Notes under the pieces: model-generated
Databases searched by the model: none
Seen by the model: only the letters and a program-made list of their open reading frames with translations
Told to the model about the DNA's origin: nothing
Program-made: the position numbers and the translations under genes
NCBI GenBank assembly: GCA_023412495.1
Contig: JAEYNP010000083.1
Coordinates: 62,001-126,000 of the forward strand
Origin: Pseudomonadota bacterium
GTDB lineage: Bacteria > Desulfobacterota > Desulfobulbia > Desulfobulbales > Desulfocapsaceae
Length of the DNA stretch: 64,000 nucleotides
Direction: 5' to 3'
In this document: piece by piece, positions 48,012 through 57,475 of the stretch
Layout of the letters: every line of letters begins with the position of its first letter
How positions within the stretch are numbered: position 1 is the first letter of the stretch

Positions 48012-48106
48012 AGGAGCCTGTCCGGTTATAGCCATTTTTTCTCAGATCGAGGCATTTTCGAAAATAACGAAGAGATGGGAAAAAGGGCATAATTCGACAG
48101 GCTCCT
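48012..48106. repeat. 95-bp element with AGGAGCCTGTC terminal inverted repeats
   Basis: AGGAGCCTGTC at the left and GACAGGCTCCT at the right, perfect 11-bp arms, with an AT-rich centre. The right arm reaches into the stop codon of the acetyltransferase gene. MITE-like; only one copy seen here. Confidence 0.7.
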
Positions 48107-50633
48107 AGCGCAGGGCCAAACTAACGATCATTACTTCCGGGTCTTCCGGATCGCGTTTTTTCTTGAATCCGAAGGCCTCGCATAGTCTCAGCATGGACCT
48201 GTTCTCGGCCAACACTTCCCCGAAGATCTCCCCGATACCCCGATTCACGGCATAATCGATGATGCGCCGCATCAGCATCGGACCCAAGCCCAGGCCGGTC
48301 ATATCGCGGTGAATGAGAATGTCGAATTCGGCGCGTGCCTTGTCCGGATCCGCCATAAGACGCACCACCCCATACAGTACCGGTTCCGCTTGAGCGCTCG
48401 GATCGCAGAGGACCAGGGCCATCTCGCGGTCATAGTCTATCTGGGTTAGAAAGGCCGCCATTTCATGGGACAGGAATCGCATGGCATGGAGAAATCGCAG
48501 TCGGATCTCATCCATTGTGAGCTTGGAGAAGAGCGATTGGAACGCCGGTTCGTCTTCCGGACGGATGGGACGAAGCAGGAGCGTCTGGCCATCGGGAAGG
48601 GTGATCAGCTCTTCGAGTTCCTTCGGGTACGGGCAGATCGCCAGCCGCTCTGCAGCCGGCAGATGCGATTTTTTCACCCGGATGCGCGCGTCCAGGGCCA
48701 GCACGCCCTTCTCGCCGGCCAGTAGCGGATTGATGTCCAGCTCGGCGATATCGTCGATGTCGCATACCAGCTGCGACACCTTGACCAGGGTCAGGGCAAT
48801 GGAGTCCAAATGAGCGGCGGGCTTGCCGCCGCAATCCTGCAGCAGGCGATACACGCGGGTTTTGCGCATGACTTCCCTGGCAAGCTGCATGTTGAGCGGC
48901 GGCAGGGCAATTGCCTTATCCTGGATGATGTCGGCCGCCGCACCGCCCTCGCCAAAGAAAATCACCGGTCCGAACTGCACATCGTTGCCGGCGCCCACGA
49001 TCAGCTCCCTGGCCTGGAAACGGTTTATCATCGGCGGCGACGATTGACCCATCCCGGCCGTAAGTTCAGCAGGTTGTATGGGCCGATCGTCTCCCGGGAT
49101 CACCGGGATCTGGTAAGCGGAGAGAACGGCTTTTGCCTCTGTCCCGGTCAGCCATTCACGGCCTTGAGACAACGCGCCTTTCACAATTTCCCGGGCTTTC
49201 CCCGTTTCCGGCTCGAAAACCTCCGGAATGTTCGCCGGCGTTTCCATGAGCATTTTCTGGCTGATGCGGTAACGCACCATCTGCATGAATCCGCGAACCG
49301 CTTCAGCCGGCGTCGCGTAGGTCGGAAGCCCGTTTTCGGAAAATATCTTCCGGGCCTCCCGGGCGGAATCCATCCCCAGCCAGCAGGTAAAAATACCCCG
49401 GGAACTCGCCTTCGAACCAGACTCCTTGATGGTGTCGACCACCGCCCGGGCGGTGTCCGCGCCTGAGGTAACCGATGAAGGGCAATGTAAAACAAGCAGA
49501 GCATCCACTCCCTTGTCTTCCAGGAGAGCACGTATCGCATCGGCATAGCGGGCCGGCGCATCGTCGACGATGTTCACAGGGTTGCTGCGCGACCAGGCGG
49601 CCGGCAACACGCTGTCCAGGCGGGAGATGGTTTCAGGGGACAACTCTGCCAGGCGGCCCTTTTTTTCAATGAGAACATCGGTAGCCATCACGCCAATCCC
49701 CCCGCCATTGGACAATACAGCCAGACGATCGCCCGAAAACGGACGGGACATGGCAAGGGTCTCCACGGCATCGAAGAGCGCCTGCATATCCAACACCCGC
49801 AGCATGCCGGCGCGTTCGAAGGCGGCGTTGTATACTTCATCGGCCCCTGTCAATATGCCGGTATGGGAAACCACGGCTCGGGCACTTTCCATATAGCGGC
49901 CGGGTTTGACGACGACCACGGGTTTCATCCGGGCGGCAGCCCGGGCCGCGGACATGAACTTTCGGATATGGGTGGCGGTCTCCATGTAGAGCAGTATCGC
50001 CCTGGTTTTGAAATCGGTGGCCAGATAATCGAGCATATCGCCGAAATCGACATCGGACATGTTTCCCATGGAGACAATATGGGAGAACCCGATGCCTCTC
50101 GACGTGGCCCAATCGAGTACGGAAGCCTGAATGCTTCCCGACTGGCTGACAAAGGCGATATTTCCCTTCAGGGGCTGCACATGCCCCAGACCGGCATTCA
50201 GGCCCACCCCCGGCAGCATAATCCCTCGGCTACCGGGACCTATGATACGCAGAAGATGGGGGCGAGCGGAATCGAGCATCCGGTCGCGCAGCCGGTGTCC
50301 CTCTTCGCTTCCTTCCTCGCCGAACCCGGCAGATATCACCACGGCCGACCGTGTACCGAGGCTTCCGAGTTTTTCAATAATTTGTGGAAATGTCTCCGGC
50401 GGCGCGGCGATCACGGCAAGATCGGGTGTCTTTGGCAGACTGTCCAGATCGGGATAGGCCGGAAGTCCTCCAATGGTGCCGTACTTCGCGCTGATGGGAA
50501 AGATATCCCCTTGAAACCCTCCGCTTATCATATTGTGCGCAAGCACGGCCCCGATGGAGCCAGGTTCCTGACTTGTGCCCACCAAAGCGACGGAAGACGG
50601 ATTGAACATGAACTCAAGATTTCGGATAGTCAT
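48105..50633 (-). CDS. Pat/PatZ-like protein lysine acetyltransferase (acyl-CoA-synthetase-like plus GNAT)
   Basis: 842 residues. N-terminal CoA-binding and succinyl-CoA-ligase-like domains (FNPSSVALVGTSQEPGSIG; IAFVSQSGSIQASVLDWA; VSHTGILTGADEVY), an ATP-grasp region, and a C-terminal GNAT domain (LLLRPIRPEDEPAF...IHRDMTGLGLGPMLMRRIIDYA). This layout is that of E. coli PatZ and Rhodopseudomonas-type Pat, which acetylate and switch off Acs. The ATP-grasp part is shortened by about 50 residues: the usual YPVxLK...HKSDxGGVxL stretch is absent between LSAYQIPVIPGDD and ARELIVGAGND. GGAGG precedes the ATG. Its target is probably the AcsA-like enzyme encoded convergently. Confidence 0.9.
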   Translation of the reverse strand: MTIRNLEFMFNPSSVALVGTSQEPGSIGAVLAHNMISGGFQGDIFPISAKYGTIGGLPAYPDLDSLPKTPDLAVIAAPPETFPQIIEKLGSLGTRSAVVISAGFGEEGSEEGHRLRDRMLDSARPHLLRIIGPGSRGIMLPGVGLNAGLGHVQPLKGNIAFVSQSGSIQASVLDWATSRGIGFSHIVSMGNMSDVDFGDMLDYLATDFKTRAILLYMETATHIRKFMSAARAAARMKPVVVVKPGRYMESARAVVSHTGILTGADEVYNAAFERAGMLRVLDMQALFDAVETLAMSRPFSGDRLAVLSNGGGIGVMATDVLIEKKGRLAELSPETISRLDSVLPAAWSRSNPVNIVDDAPARYADAIRALLEDKGVDALLVLHCPSSVTSGADTARAVVDTIKESGSKASSRGIFTCWLGMDSAREARKIFSENGLPTYATPAEAVRGFMQMVRYRISQKMLMETPANIPEVFEPETGKAREIVKGALSQGREWLTGTEAKAVLSAYQIPVIPGDDRPIQPAELTAGMGQSSPPMINRFQARELIVGAGNDVQFGPVIFFGEGGAAADIIQDKAIALPPLNMQLAREVMRKTRVYRLLQDCGGKPAAHLDSIALTLVKVSQLVCDIDDIAELDINPLLAGEKGVLALDARIRVKKSHLPAAERLAICPYPKELEELITLPDGQTLLLRPIRPEDEPAFQSLFSKLTMDEIRLRFLHAMRFLSHEMAAFLTQIDYDREMALVLCDPSAQAEPVLYGVVRLMADPDKARAEFDILIHRDMTGLGLGPMLMRRIIDYAVNRGIGEIFGEVLAENRSMLRLCEAFGFKKKRDPEDPEVMIVSLALR

Positions 50634-50847
50634 TGCAATCCTCCAGTGGCGAAAGATTCTTCAGGCAGACCACCCAGCACACGATTTACAGCACTACGTG
50701 ATGCGGATCTTGTTTTTTGCGAGGACAAATTGATTATAAACAATTTTTTTTATTCTACTGAAGTCCTTTCTCACATCGCCACCGCGCTATTCTCAATTTT
50801 CCGCCATAGCATCAATATAAAAACACAGCCGTTCAGCCGGCTGGTGT

Positions 50848-50873
50848 GTAGGGGCGAATCTTTATCGCCCGGG
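50848..50873. repeat. GTAGGGGCGAA-type hairpin, degenerate
   Basis: GTAGGGGCGAATC...ATCGCCCGG. Third copy of the 30837 family. The 472-bp gap 50634-51105 otherwise contains only the leader of the WYL gene, whose degenerate twin is at 45505-45655. Confidence 0.5.
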
Positions 50874-51105
50874 AGAGTGTTAGGAGCAAGCTGTCTCAGC
50901 CCTTTATCCCCTAGCGGCATTAATCCTCTTGCATTAGCTGCCACTATTCGCGATAATGAACAGAAATAATCAATAAGATCAGACAATTACCACGCTGTGC
51001 CCTGACTGCTGTTCCATTGGCTGAAGCCCTACGGATCACAGTGTTTTTCCATGTTGCCTCACCGGCAACGAGATCATCACTCTCCCGAAGGAGGAGGCCC
51101 GAGCG

Positions 51106-52083
51106 ATGTCGGAACGGCAAACCTTCGAACGATTTTACTGGTTTCACGGCAAGATCAAGGCCGGCCGGTATCCCAACAGCCGCCATCTCAGCTGTAAGTT
51201 CGAAATCTCCGAACGAACAGCCCATCGCGTGATCGAATTCCTGCGCGACCGGCTCCAGGCTCCCCTCGAATTCGTCCGGGCCCGCAACGGCTACCACTAT
51301 ACCGACGATGCCTGGGAAATCCCCTCTCACTGGATCAACGAGACCAATATCCTCGCCCTGTCGCTGGCCGTCCGCCTGGCCTCCACCATCCCCGACCCGG
51401 CACTGAAGGACGACCTCTGCCGGATGATCGACCACGTGACCATGCTGCCCGACCGCGCCTGCCTCGACCAGGTCGCCCGCAAGGTCTCGGTCAAGAACAT
51501 CGAATACGCGAGAGTCAACACCGACACCTTTCGCCAGGCGGTGGAAGCGCTGTTCACCGACCGCCCGCTGCGCATCACCTACCATTCCCCGCATAACGGC
51601 AACACCTCCGCCCGAACCATCCAGCCCCTCCACCTCATGCACTACATGGGCAGCTGGCACCTCATCGCCTGGTGCGGCCTCCGCGAAGAGCTGCGCAACT
51701 TCGCCCTGGCCCGTATCCGCGAAATCACGCCAGGCCACGAGCGTCTCCCCGTCCCCGCCGACCTGCCGGACATCAAGGAATACACCCGCCGCAACTTCGG
51801 CATCATGCAGGGCACGGAAGCAAAGAAGGTGGTGCTGCAATTCTCCCCGCAGATCGCCCCGTGGATCATGGAGCAGAGTTGGCACCCGGAGCAGCGTACC
51901 GCCACCACCCCGGAGGGTGCTCTGCGCCTCGAATTTCCCGCCGCGGATTTTCGGGAACTGACTGGTGTTATCCTCGGCTATGGCGGAAATGTCAAAGTCA
52001 TTGAGCCGATCGACCTACAAAAGCTCGTGCAGGAGGAAATTGAAAAAATGGGGAAAATTTATCACGGCCATGTCACACCCTGA
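51106..52083 (+). CDS. WYL-domain transcriptional regulator linked to CRISPR-Cas
   Basis: 325 residues. N-terminal winged helix (about 1-60: FYWFHGKIKAGRYPNSRHLSCKFEISERTAHRVIEFLRDR), WYL domain about 140-225 with ITYHSPHNGNTSARTIQPLHLMHYMGSWHLIAWC, where the W-Y-L-equivalent reads WHLIAW, and a C-terminal WCX extension. Such regulators are common next to CRISPR-Cas loci and bind nucleic-acid ligands. AAGGAGGAGG precedes the ATG. It lies 61 bp upstream of cas3 in the same direction, so it may control or be cotranscribed with the cas operon. Confidence 0.93.
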   Translation: MSERQTFERFYWFHGKIKAGRYPNSRHLSCKFEISERTAHRVIEFLRDRLQAPLEFVRARNGYHYTDDAWEIPSHWINETNILALSLAVRLASTIPDPALKDDLCRMIDHVTMLPDRACLDQVARKVSVKNIEYARVNTDTFRQAVEALFTDRPLRITYHSPHNGNTSARTIQPLHLMHYMGSWHLIAWCGLREELRNFALARIREITPGHERLPVPADLPDIKEYTRRNFGIMQGTEAKKVVLQFSPQIAPWIMEQSWHPEQRTATTPEGALRLEFPAADFRELTGVILGYGGNVKVIEPIDLQKLVQEEIEKMGKIYHGHVTP

Positions 52084-52144
52084 CAGGGTGGGTGTGGTAG
52101 GGTGGGAATGAGACGGTTTAATTATTTAAAAATGAAAAGAACAT

Positions 52145-54607
52145 ATGGAAAAAGCCATTGCGCATATCAGAGAGGCAGACAAAGGTCAGCAGTTTTTGAG
52201 AGAACATCTGAAAGAGGTAGCTGAATTGGCTGGAGAATTCGCCGAAAAAGCGGGATTGTCTTCATCAGGTAGGCTTGTTGGTTTGCTACATGATTTTGGG
52301 AAATATTCCGACGCGTTCCAACACTATCTCAAATCGGCTCAGGGCATGCTTGACCAGGACCATGATAACTATACTGATGCCAAAGCCGCCAAAGGCAAAA
52401 TCGACCACTCCTCAGCTGGAGCGCAAAAGGTATGGAAGCATTATGCGGCTAAATCTATAAACTTACCTTACGCGCAGATCCTGGCCCTATGCATTTCTTC
52501 TCATCATTCGGGACTCATTGATTGCCTTTCTGCAGAAGGAGAGCAAGTGTTCAGCAAGCGCATGAACAAGGAGGATAAATATACCCATCTTGCCACCTGC
52601 TTGCGCGCCTGCGATGACGTCGTTGAAGCTGAAAGCAAAGAGCTACTCACACCTCAAATCATGGAAGAACTCTACCGCTGTCAATTGGCCATTTATAAAC
52701 GGGTAACGGCTTTGTTGCCAGCAACTGCCTCGAATGCCGATAAAAACGACAACATCAGTAGCCGGGAAGTTCAGCGAGGATTGGTGGCGCGTTTTCTTCT
52801 CAGCTGCCTGCTTGACGCCGACCGCATCGACAGTGCGGAGTTCGAAGACCCAAAATACAAGGAGTTCCGCTCGCACATGCTCAGACGGCCGTGGGAAAGC
52901 CTCATTGAAAGACTGGAAGACCATCTAGACAGTTTTGAACAAAAACATCCCGTGGACTGCTTGCGCCGCAATATATCGGACCAATGTCGCATTCGTGCCG
53001 CCGAACACAAGGGGCTTTTTACTCTGACCGTACCCACGGGTGGCGGCAAAACTCTGGCAAGCCTGCGTTTTGCCCTGCACCATGCACAAAAATACGGTCT
53101 GGATCGGGTGGTGTACGTTATTCCCTACACTTCCATCATTGACCAGAACGCCAAGATTGCAAGGGAAATACTGGAATTCAATGAAGAGGCGGGTACCATT
53201 GTACTGGAACATCATTCGAACATTCTGTCAGACAACGAGAGCTGGCAGAACAAACTGCTGGCGAACAACTGGGAAGCCCCCGTCGTCTTCACCACCATGG
53301 TGCAATTTCTGGAAAGCCTCTTCGGTTCCGGGACGCGCCAAGCCCGCCGCATGCACAATCTTGCCAACAGCATCATTATTTTCGATGAAATTCAGACGCT
53401 GCCCCTACGCTGCATGCACATGTTCTGCAATGCACTGAGTTTTCTGCTGGAAGTTTGCGGTTCTTCCGCCGTGTTTTGCACGGCCACCCAACCATGTCTG
53501 GACAATCTCCCCCGCCCCTTCCTGGGGCAGTTGGATTTCCCCAACGACCGGGAAATCATGCCTAATGTTTCCAAGCTATTCGGCAATTTCAAGCGTGTGG
53601 ATTTCTTTGACCATTGTGACAAGGTCATGACGCTGGACGAAATTGCCGCTCTTGCCCTGGAAGAATTACACCGGGCCGGTTCTTGCCTCGTGGTGTGTAA
53701 CACCAAGGATTGGGCGGAACGAGTGTATGCTCAGTGCCTGACACAATGGTCAGGCGCCAGCTATTATCTCAGCACCCACCTTTGCCCAGCTCATCGCCTG
53801 GAGAAACTGGAAACCCTGCGGCAAGACCTCGCCCCCAACACAGCACGGCCCGTGCTCTGTGTCAGTACCCAGCTCATTGAATGCGGTGTGGATGTAAGTT
53901 TCGGTTCGGTTATCCGCTTTGCTGCAGGGCTGGACTCAATTCTGCAGGCGGCTGGCCGCTGCAACAGGCACGGCTCGTCTATCCGTGGGCGGGTTCATAT
54001 TGTCACCGTACAGGAGGAAAACCTGGACATGCTGCAGGATATACGGGAAGGCCGAAGCATTTATCTTAGCGCCATCCTGCATGGCTGCAAAGAGCAGCTT
54101 GCCGCTTCCGGACACGACCTCAACCAGCCAGAAATCATTCATACCTATTTCCAGCATTATTTCCACAGGCGGCGGGATATAATGGCCTACGCCGTCACCT
54201 GCGGTGATAGGAATGAAACGCTGCTCAACATGCTGGGAGCAAATACCAACGCCCCTGGGCATATGCCACATCAGGAGATGCTGCGGCAGTCATTCGCAAC
54301 TGCTTCGGCACTGTTTCAGGTTATCGACGCACCCACACAGGCCGTGCTCGTACCATTTAAACAGGGTGCGGAGCTCATTGGCGAACTGTATTCTACCGCC
54401 CTGTACAGCAGAAAACGGGAACTGCTCCAATCCGCACAAAGGTATGCTGTGAACCTTTTCCCGGGGCCGTTGAAAAAACTGAACCAAAAAGAAGCCGTAG
54501 ATGATATCCAGCAAAGCGGCATTCTTGCTCTTAAAAACGCCTATTATTCAGATGAGTTTGGTGTCACTACCGAACCTCATGGGACTCTGCACACCCTAAT
54601 ATGTTGA
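52145..54607 (+). CDS. cas3: Cas3 HD nuclease-helicase (type I-C)
   Basis: Degrades target DNA after Cascade recognition. 820 residues. N-terminal HD domain with LVGLLHDFGK (HD at 49-50) and SSHHSGLIDC; helicase Walker A VPTGGGKTLASLRFAL near 298; DEIQ box in IIFDEIQTLPLRCMH near 416; motif VI QAAGRCNRHG near 601. The order HD then helicase in one chain, followed by cas5c-cas8c-cas7c, is type I-C. Ribosome site is weak. Ends 10 bp before cas5c. Codon and base composition from here to cas7 is visibly more AT-rich than the flanking genes, suggesting transfer. Confidence 0.97.
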   Translation: MEKAIAHIREADKGQQFLREHLKEVAELAGEFAEKAGLSSSGRLVGLLHDFGKYSDAFQHYLKSAQGMLDQDHDNYTDAKAAKGKIDHSSAGAQKVWKHYAAKSINLPYAQILALCISSHHSGLIDCLSAEGEQVFSKRMNKEDKYTHLATCLRACDDVVEAESKELLTPQIMEELYRCQLAIYKRVTALLPATASNADKNDNISSREVQRGLVARFLLSCLLDADRIDSAEFEDPKYKEFRSHMLRRPWESLIERLEDHLDSFEQKHPVDCLRRNISDQCRIRAAEHKGLFTLTVPTGGGKTLASLRFALHHAQKYGLDRVVYVIPYTSIIDQNAKIAREILEFNEEAGTIVLEHHSNILSDNESWQNKLLANNWEAPVVFTTMVQFLESLFGSGTRQARRMHNLANSIIIFDEIQTLPLRCMHMFCNALSFLLEVCGSSAVFCTATQPCLDNLPRPFLGQLDFPNDREIMPNVSKLFGNFKRVDFFDHCDKVMTLDEIAALALEELHRAGSCLVVCNTKDWAERVYAQCLTQWSGASYYLSTHLCPAHRLEKLETLRQDLAPNTARPVLCVSTQLIECGVDVSFGSVIRFAAGLDSILQAAGRCNRHGSSIRGRVHIVTVQEENLDMLQDIREGRSIYLSAILHGCKEQLAASGHDLNQPEIIHTYFQHYFHRRRDIMAYAVTCGDRNETLLNMLGANTNAPGHMPHQEMLRQSFATASALFQVIDAPTQAVLVPFKQGAELIGELYSTALYSRKRELLQSAQRYAVNLFPGPLKKLNQKEAVDDIQQSGILALKNAYYSDEFGVTTEPHGTLHTLIC

Positions 54608-54617
54608 GGAGGAATGG

Positions 54618-55391
54618 ATGAAAAACAACATTGAGTTTGCTGTATGCGGCCGCTATGCCCTATTCTCCGATCCGGTGACGCGCATAGGCGGGGAAAAATG
54701 CTCCTATCATGTCCCTACCTATGAAGCTCTCAAAGGCGTGACCAAGTCCATATACTGGAAGCCCACCTTCATCTGGATTATCGAAAAAGTTCGGATCATG
54801 AACGTCTTCCGCACCCAGACCAAAGGGGTAAAACCGTTGAAATTAAACGGCGGCAATGACCTGTCCATTTATACCTATCTGGCAAACGTCAAATACCAGG
54901 TAAAAGCCCGCTTCATCTGGAATAAATTTAGGCCGGAACTCTCCCGAGATCAGATCGACGGCAAGCACTACGAGATTGCTAAACGGATGCTCGCTCGGGG
55001 CGGACGGCAGGATATATTTCTCGGCACGCGGGAATGCCAGGGCTATGTGGAACCCTGCAAATTTGGTGAAGGAGAAGGTGCCTACGACAATTTGGACGAA
55101 CTCTCTTTTGGCCTTATGTTCCACGGCTTTGACTACCCTGACGAGACCGGGGAAAAAGCCTTTCAGGCCCGTTTCTGGCGTCCGGTGATGCGCAATGGAG
55201 TCATAGAATTCCCTGAGCCAGACGATTCCACCATCATCCGCAAATACATCCGCCCCATGACGCCCAAGTTTTTTTCACCCGATCAGAACTACAGCGGTTG
55301 CAGCGAGGAAGAACTTGTTCGTTTGCTGCATGAGCCGGATACCGCCGCTTACCCCGACGCCCGTACATTATTGAAAGGAGGCTGCGTATGA
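54618..55391 (+). CDS. cas5c: Cas5c (Cas5d) crRNA-processing endonuclease
   Basis: In type I-C this protein replaces Cas6: it cuts the repeat RNA and stays on the 5' handle. 257 residues: RAMP-like start EFAVCGRYALFSDPVTRIGGEK (the glycine-rich segment), SYHVPTYEALKGVTKSIYWKP, and IDGKHYEIAKRMLARGG, where Lys-His correspond in position to the catalytic Lys116-His117 pair described for Bacillus halodurans Cas5d. TGAGGAGG precedes the ATG. The stop overlaps the cas8c start in ATGA. Confidence 0.96.
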   Translation: MKNNIEFAVCGRYALFSDPVTRIGGEKCSYHVPTYEALKGVTKSIYWKPTFIWIIEKVRIMNVFRTQTKGVKPLKLNGGNDLSIYTYLANVKYQVKARFIWNKFRPELSRDQIDGKHYEIAKRMLARGGRQDIFLGTRECQGYVEPCKFGEGEGAYDNLDELSFGLMFHGFDYPDETGEKAFQARFWRPVMRNGVIEFPEPDDSTIIRKYIRPMTPKFFSPDQNYSGCSEEELVRLLHEPDTAAYPDARTLLKGGCV

Positions 55392-57442
55392 GTTGGCTGC
55401 AAAAGCTGTGTGAGACCTATGAAGTCTGCGTACAGAACCCCGATTTTGTCGATCCTCCCCAGGATGATGGCAAGAAGGAGGTGCAGGGCCTTATGCCCGT
55501 GAGCCACGCCAGCCAGCAAGCACATATAGAGGTGACATTGGATGGCGAGGGGAATTTTATCAGAGCGGAACTTCTTCCTGCCAAGACACAGATCATCATA
55601 CCGGCAACCGAGGATTCGGCTGGGAGAAGCAGCAATGTTGCTCCGCATCCGCTTATGGACAATATCAGCTATTGCGCCAGCGACTATCGAACGAGATCGG
55701 CTCTCTGTGAAGACATAGAGCAGAAAGCTGTTGCCAATTCCAAGAAGAATGGGAAGAAAGACCCTCCCAGAGATCGGTACGAAGAGTATATGAAATTGCT
55801 CCGAGCATGGTGTGACTCCCCCTATACCCACCCCCATGCCAAGGCTGTACTCTACTATTTAGAAGGAGGCACTCTAATCGCGAATCTAGCAGAGCACGGC
55901 GTCGTATTGTTGAATGACAAGGGCAAGATGCTCACCTCCCCGCCAGAAGGCAGGCAAAAAACACTGCTCAATTTATTGCCTCCTGACAGCAAAACCAAGA
56001 TGCGTGACCAAGGGAAAGCCTTGGTACGTTGGGTCGTGCAAAGGCCAGGTGAAATAGAACCGCGCACATGGAAAAACAAAAGCCTGCAGGCAGCATGGGC
56101 TGCCTATGATGCAGCTCGAATGTGGCAAAAAGGTTTGTGTATGGTAAGTGGCGCGGAGATTTCTATAACCACAAAGCACCCACGCAATATTCGCAGGCCG
56201 GGGGATGGGGCTAAGCTCATCTCGTCCAATGACGAGACGGGCTTCACCTTTCGTGGTCGCTTTCTTATGCCAGAAGAGGCCTGTACCGTTGGATATGAAG
56301 TAAGCCACAAAGCGCATAACGCATTACGCTGGCTTATTGCCCGGCAGGGCTACCACAATGGAAATCAAGCTGTGGTGGCATGGGCCGTAAAAGGCGTGGA
56401 CGTACCCAATCCCGGTGACTGGCAGCCAATGGAAGAAATCGACTTCTATGCTGATGAGGAGGATCTGACACCTCAGCAGACACAGTCCGAACAGACGGGA
56501 TCAGCCCATAAAGATTTTGGGCAAACCTTTTCCCGTCGTTTGGCAAAAGCTCTTAGCGGTTACAAGGCGAATTTGGATGACAAGGATGGCATTGCAGTTT
56601 TAGCTCTCGACGCGGCCAACCCCTCTGGCAAAGGTCGTCTTTCCGTCACCTTTTACCGCGAACAGATAGCCCATGAGTATCTTGAGAAGCTGAAACACTG
56701 GCAGGAAAATATGGCCTGGATACTGCCCATTAGAAAGCATGATGAACAAGATGCCAAAGCAAAACCCAGCATCGTATTCACGCCTTGTGCTCCGTTACCC
56801 TCAACCATTGCCAGTGTCGCTTATGGCAGGCGAGTCGACGATAAACTCCATAAAGCAACAGTCGAGCGCCTTCTGTCCTGTATAGTGGATGGTTCGCCGA
56901 TTCCCCGCGATCTTATGGAAGGTTGTGTAGGCAGAGCATGCAATAGGATTGGACTGGAAAAATGGGAATGGGACGAGGTGCTGGGCGTCGCCTGCGCACT
57001 GTATAAAGGCTTCTATGCCAGACACCCTAACAAAAAGAAAAGGAGATCATATACCATGGCACTTGATAAAGAACGTCGAACACGAGACTACCTTTATGGG
57101 CGTCTACTGGCAGTAGCGGAATACATCGAGCGTAGCGCCCTCAAAATTGCAGGCGAAAATCGTCCAACCAACGCCGAGCGTCTTATGCAGCGGTTTGCCG
57201 ATCATCCATGCTCCACCTGGCGTGATCTCGAAAAACAAATTGCTCCGTATATGCAGCGTCTGCAAAGTCGCGAGGAAAGCCATTGGATTTATGACAGAGC
57301 CAAACGAGTACTGCAGGAGATTTTAGATACCGTGAATGACATTGACGACTTCATTTCACCAAAGAAACTCGATGGAGAATTTCTTCTGGGATATCACTGC
57401 CAGTATTCAGATTTTTTCAGGAAGGAAGAGCAAAAAAAATAG
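55388..57442 (+). CDS. cas8c: Cas8c (Csd1) large Cascade subunit
   Basis: 684 residues; recognises the PAM and opens target DNA in type I-C Cascade. Csd1 features: start MSWLQKLCETYEVC, a middle ALRWLIARQGYHNGNQAVVAWAVKG, GIAVLALDAANPSGKGRLSVTFYRE, ATVERLLSCIVDG and a helical C-terminus. Start overlaps the cas5c stop by 4 bp. An internal ribosome site and ATG at 57056 allow separate translation of the C-terminal 128 residues as Cas11c. cas7c starts 33 bp after the stop. Confidence 0.96.
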   Translation: MSWLQKLCETYEVCVQNPDFVDPPQDDGKKEVQGLMPVSHASQQAHIEVTLDGEGNFIRAELLPAKTQIIIPATEDSAGRSSNVAPHPLMDNISYCASDYRTRSALCEDIEQKAVANSKKNGKKDPPRDRYEEYMKLLRAWCDSPYTHPHAKAVLYYLEGGTLIANLAEHGVVLLNDKGKMLTSPPEGRQKTLLNLLPPDSKTKMRDQGKALVRWVVQRPGEIEPRTWKNKSLQAAWAAYDAARMWQKGLCMVSGAEISITTKHPRNIRRPGDGAKLISSNDETGFTFRGRFLMPEEACTVGYEVSHKAHNALRWLIARQGYHNGNQAVVAWAVKGVDVPNPGDWQPMEEIDFYADEEDLTPQQTQSEQTGSAHKDFGQTFSRRLAKALSGYKANLDDKDGIAVLALDAANPSGKGRLSVTFYREQIAHEYLEKLKHWQENMAWILPIRKHDEQDAKAKPSIVFTPCAPLPSTIASVAYGRRVDDKLHKATVERLLSCIVDGSPIPRDLMEGCVGRACNRIGLEKWEWDEVLGVACALYKGFYARHPNKKKRRSYTMALDKERRTRDYLYGRLLAVAEYIERSALKIAGENRPTNAERLMQRFADHPCSTWRDLEKQIAPYMQRLQSREESHWIYDRAKRVLQEILDTVNDIDDFISPKKLDGEFLLGYHCQYSDFFRKEEQKK
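57056..57442 (+). CDS. cas11c: Cas11c small subunit from an internal start in cas8c
   Basis: In frame with cas8c (codon 557). AAAAGGAGATCATATACCATG gives a consensus ribosome site 8-9 bases before the ATG, much stronger than expected by chance within a gene. The product is a 128-residue helical protein starting MALDKERRTRDYLYGRLLAV and ending FFRKEEQKK. Internal translation of Cas11c from cas8c is established for Desulfovibrio vulgaris type I-C; the same arrangement is seen here. Confidence 0.85.
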   Translation: MALDKERRTRDYLYGRLLAVAEYIERSALKIAGENRPTNAERLMQRFADHPCSTWRDLEKQIAPYMQRLQSREESHWIYDRAKRVLQEILDTVNDIDDFISPKKLDGEFLLGYHCQYSDFFRKEEQKK

Positions 57443-57475
57443 AACACGTCCACTGAACAGCAAAGGAGAAAACTC

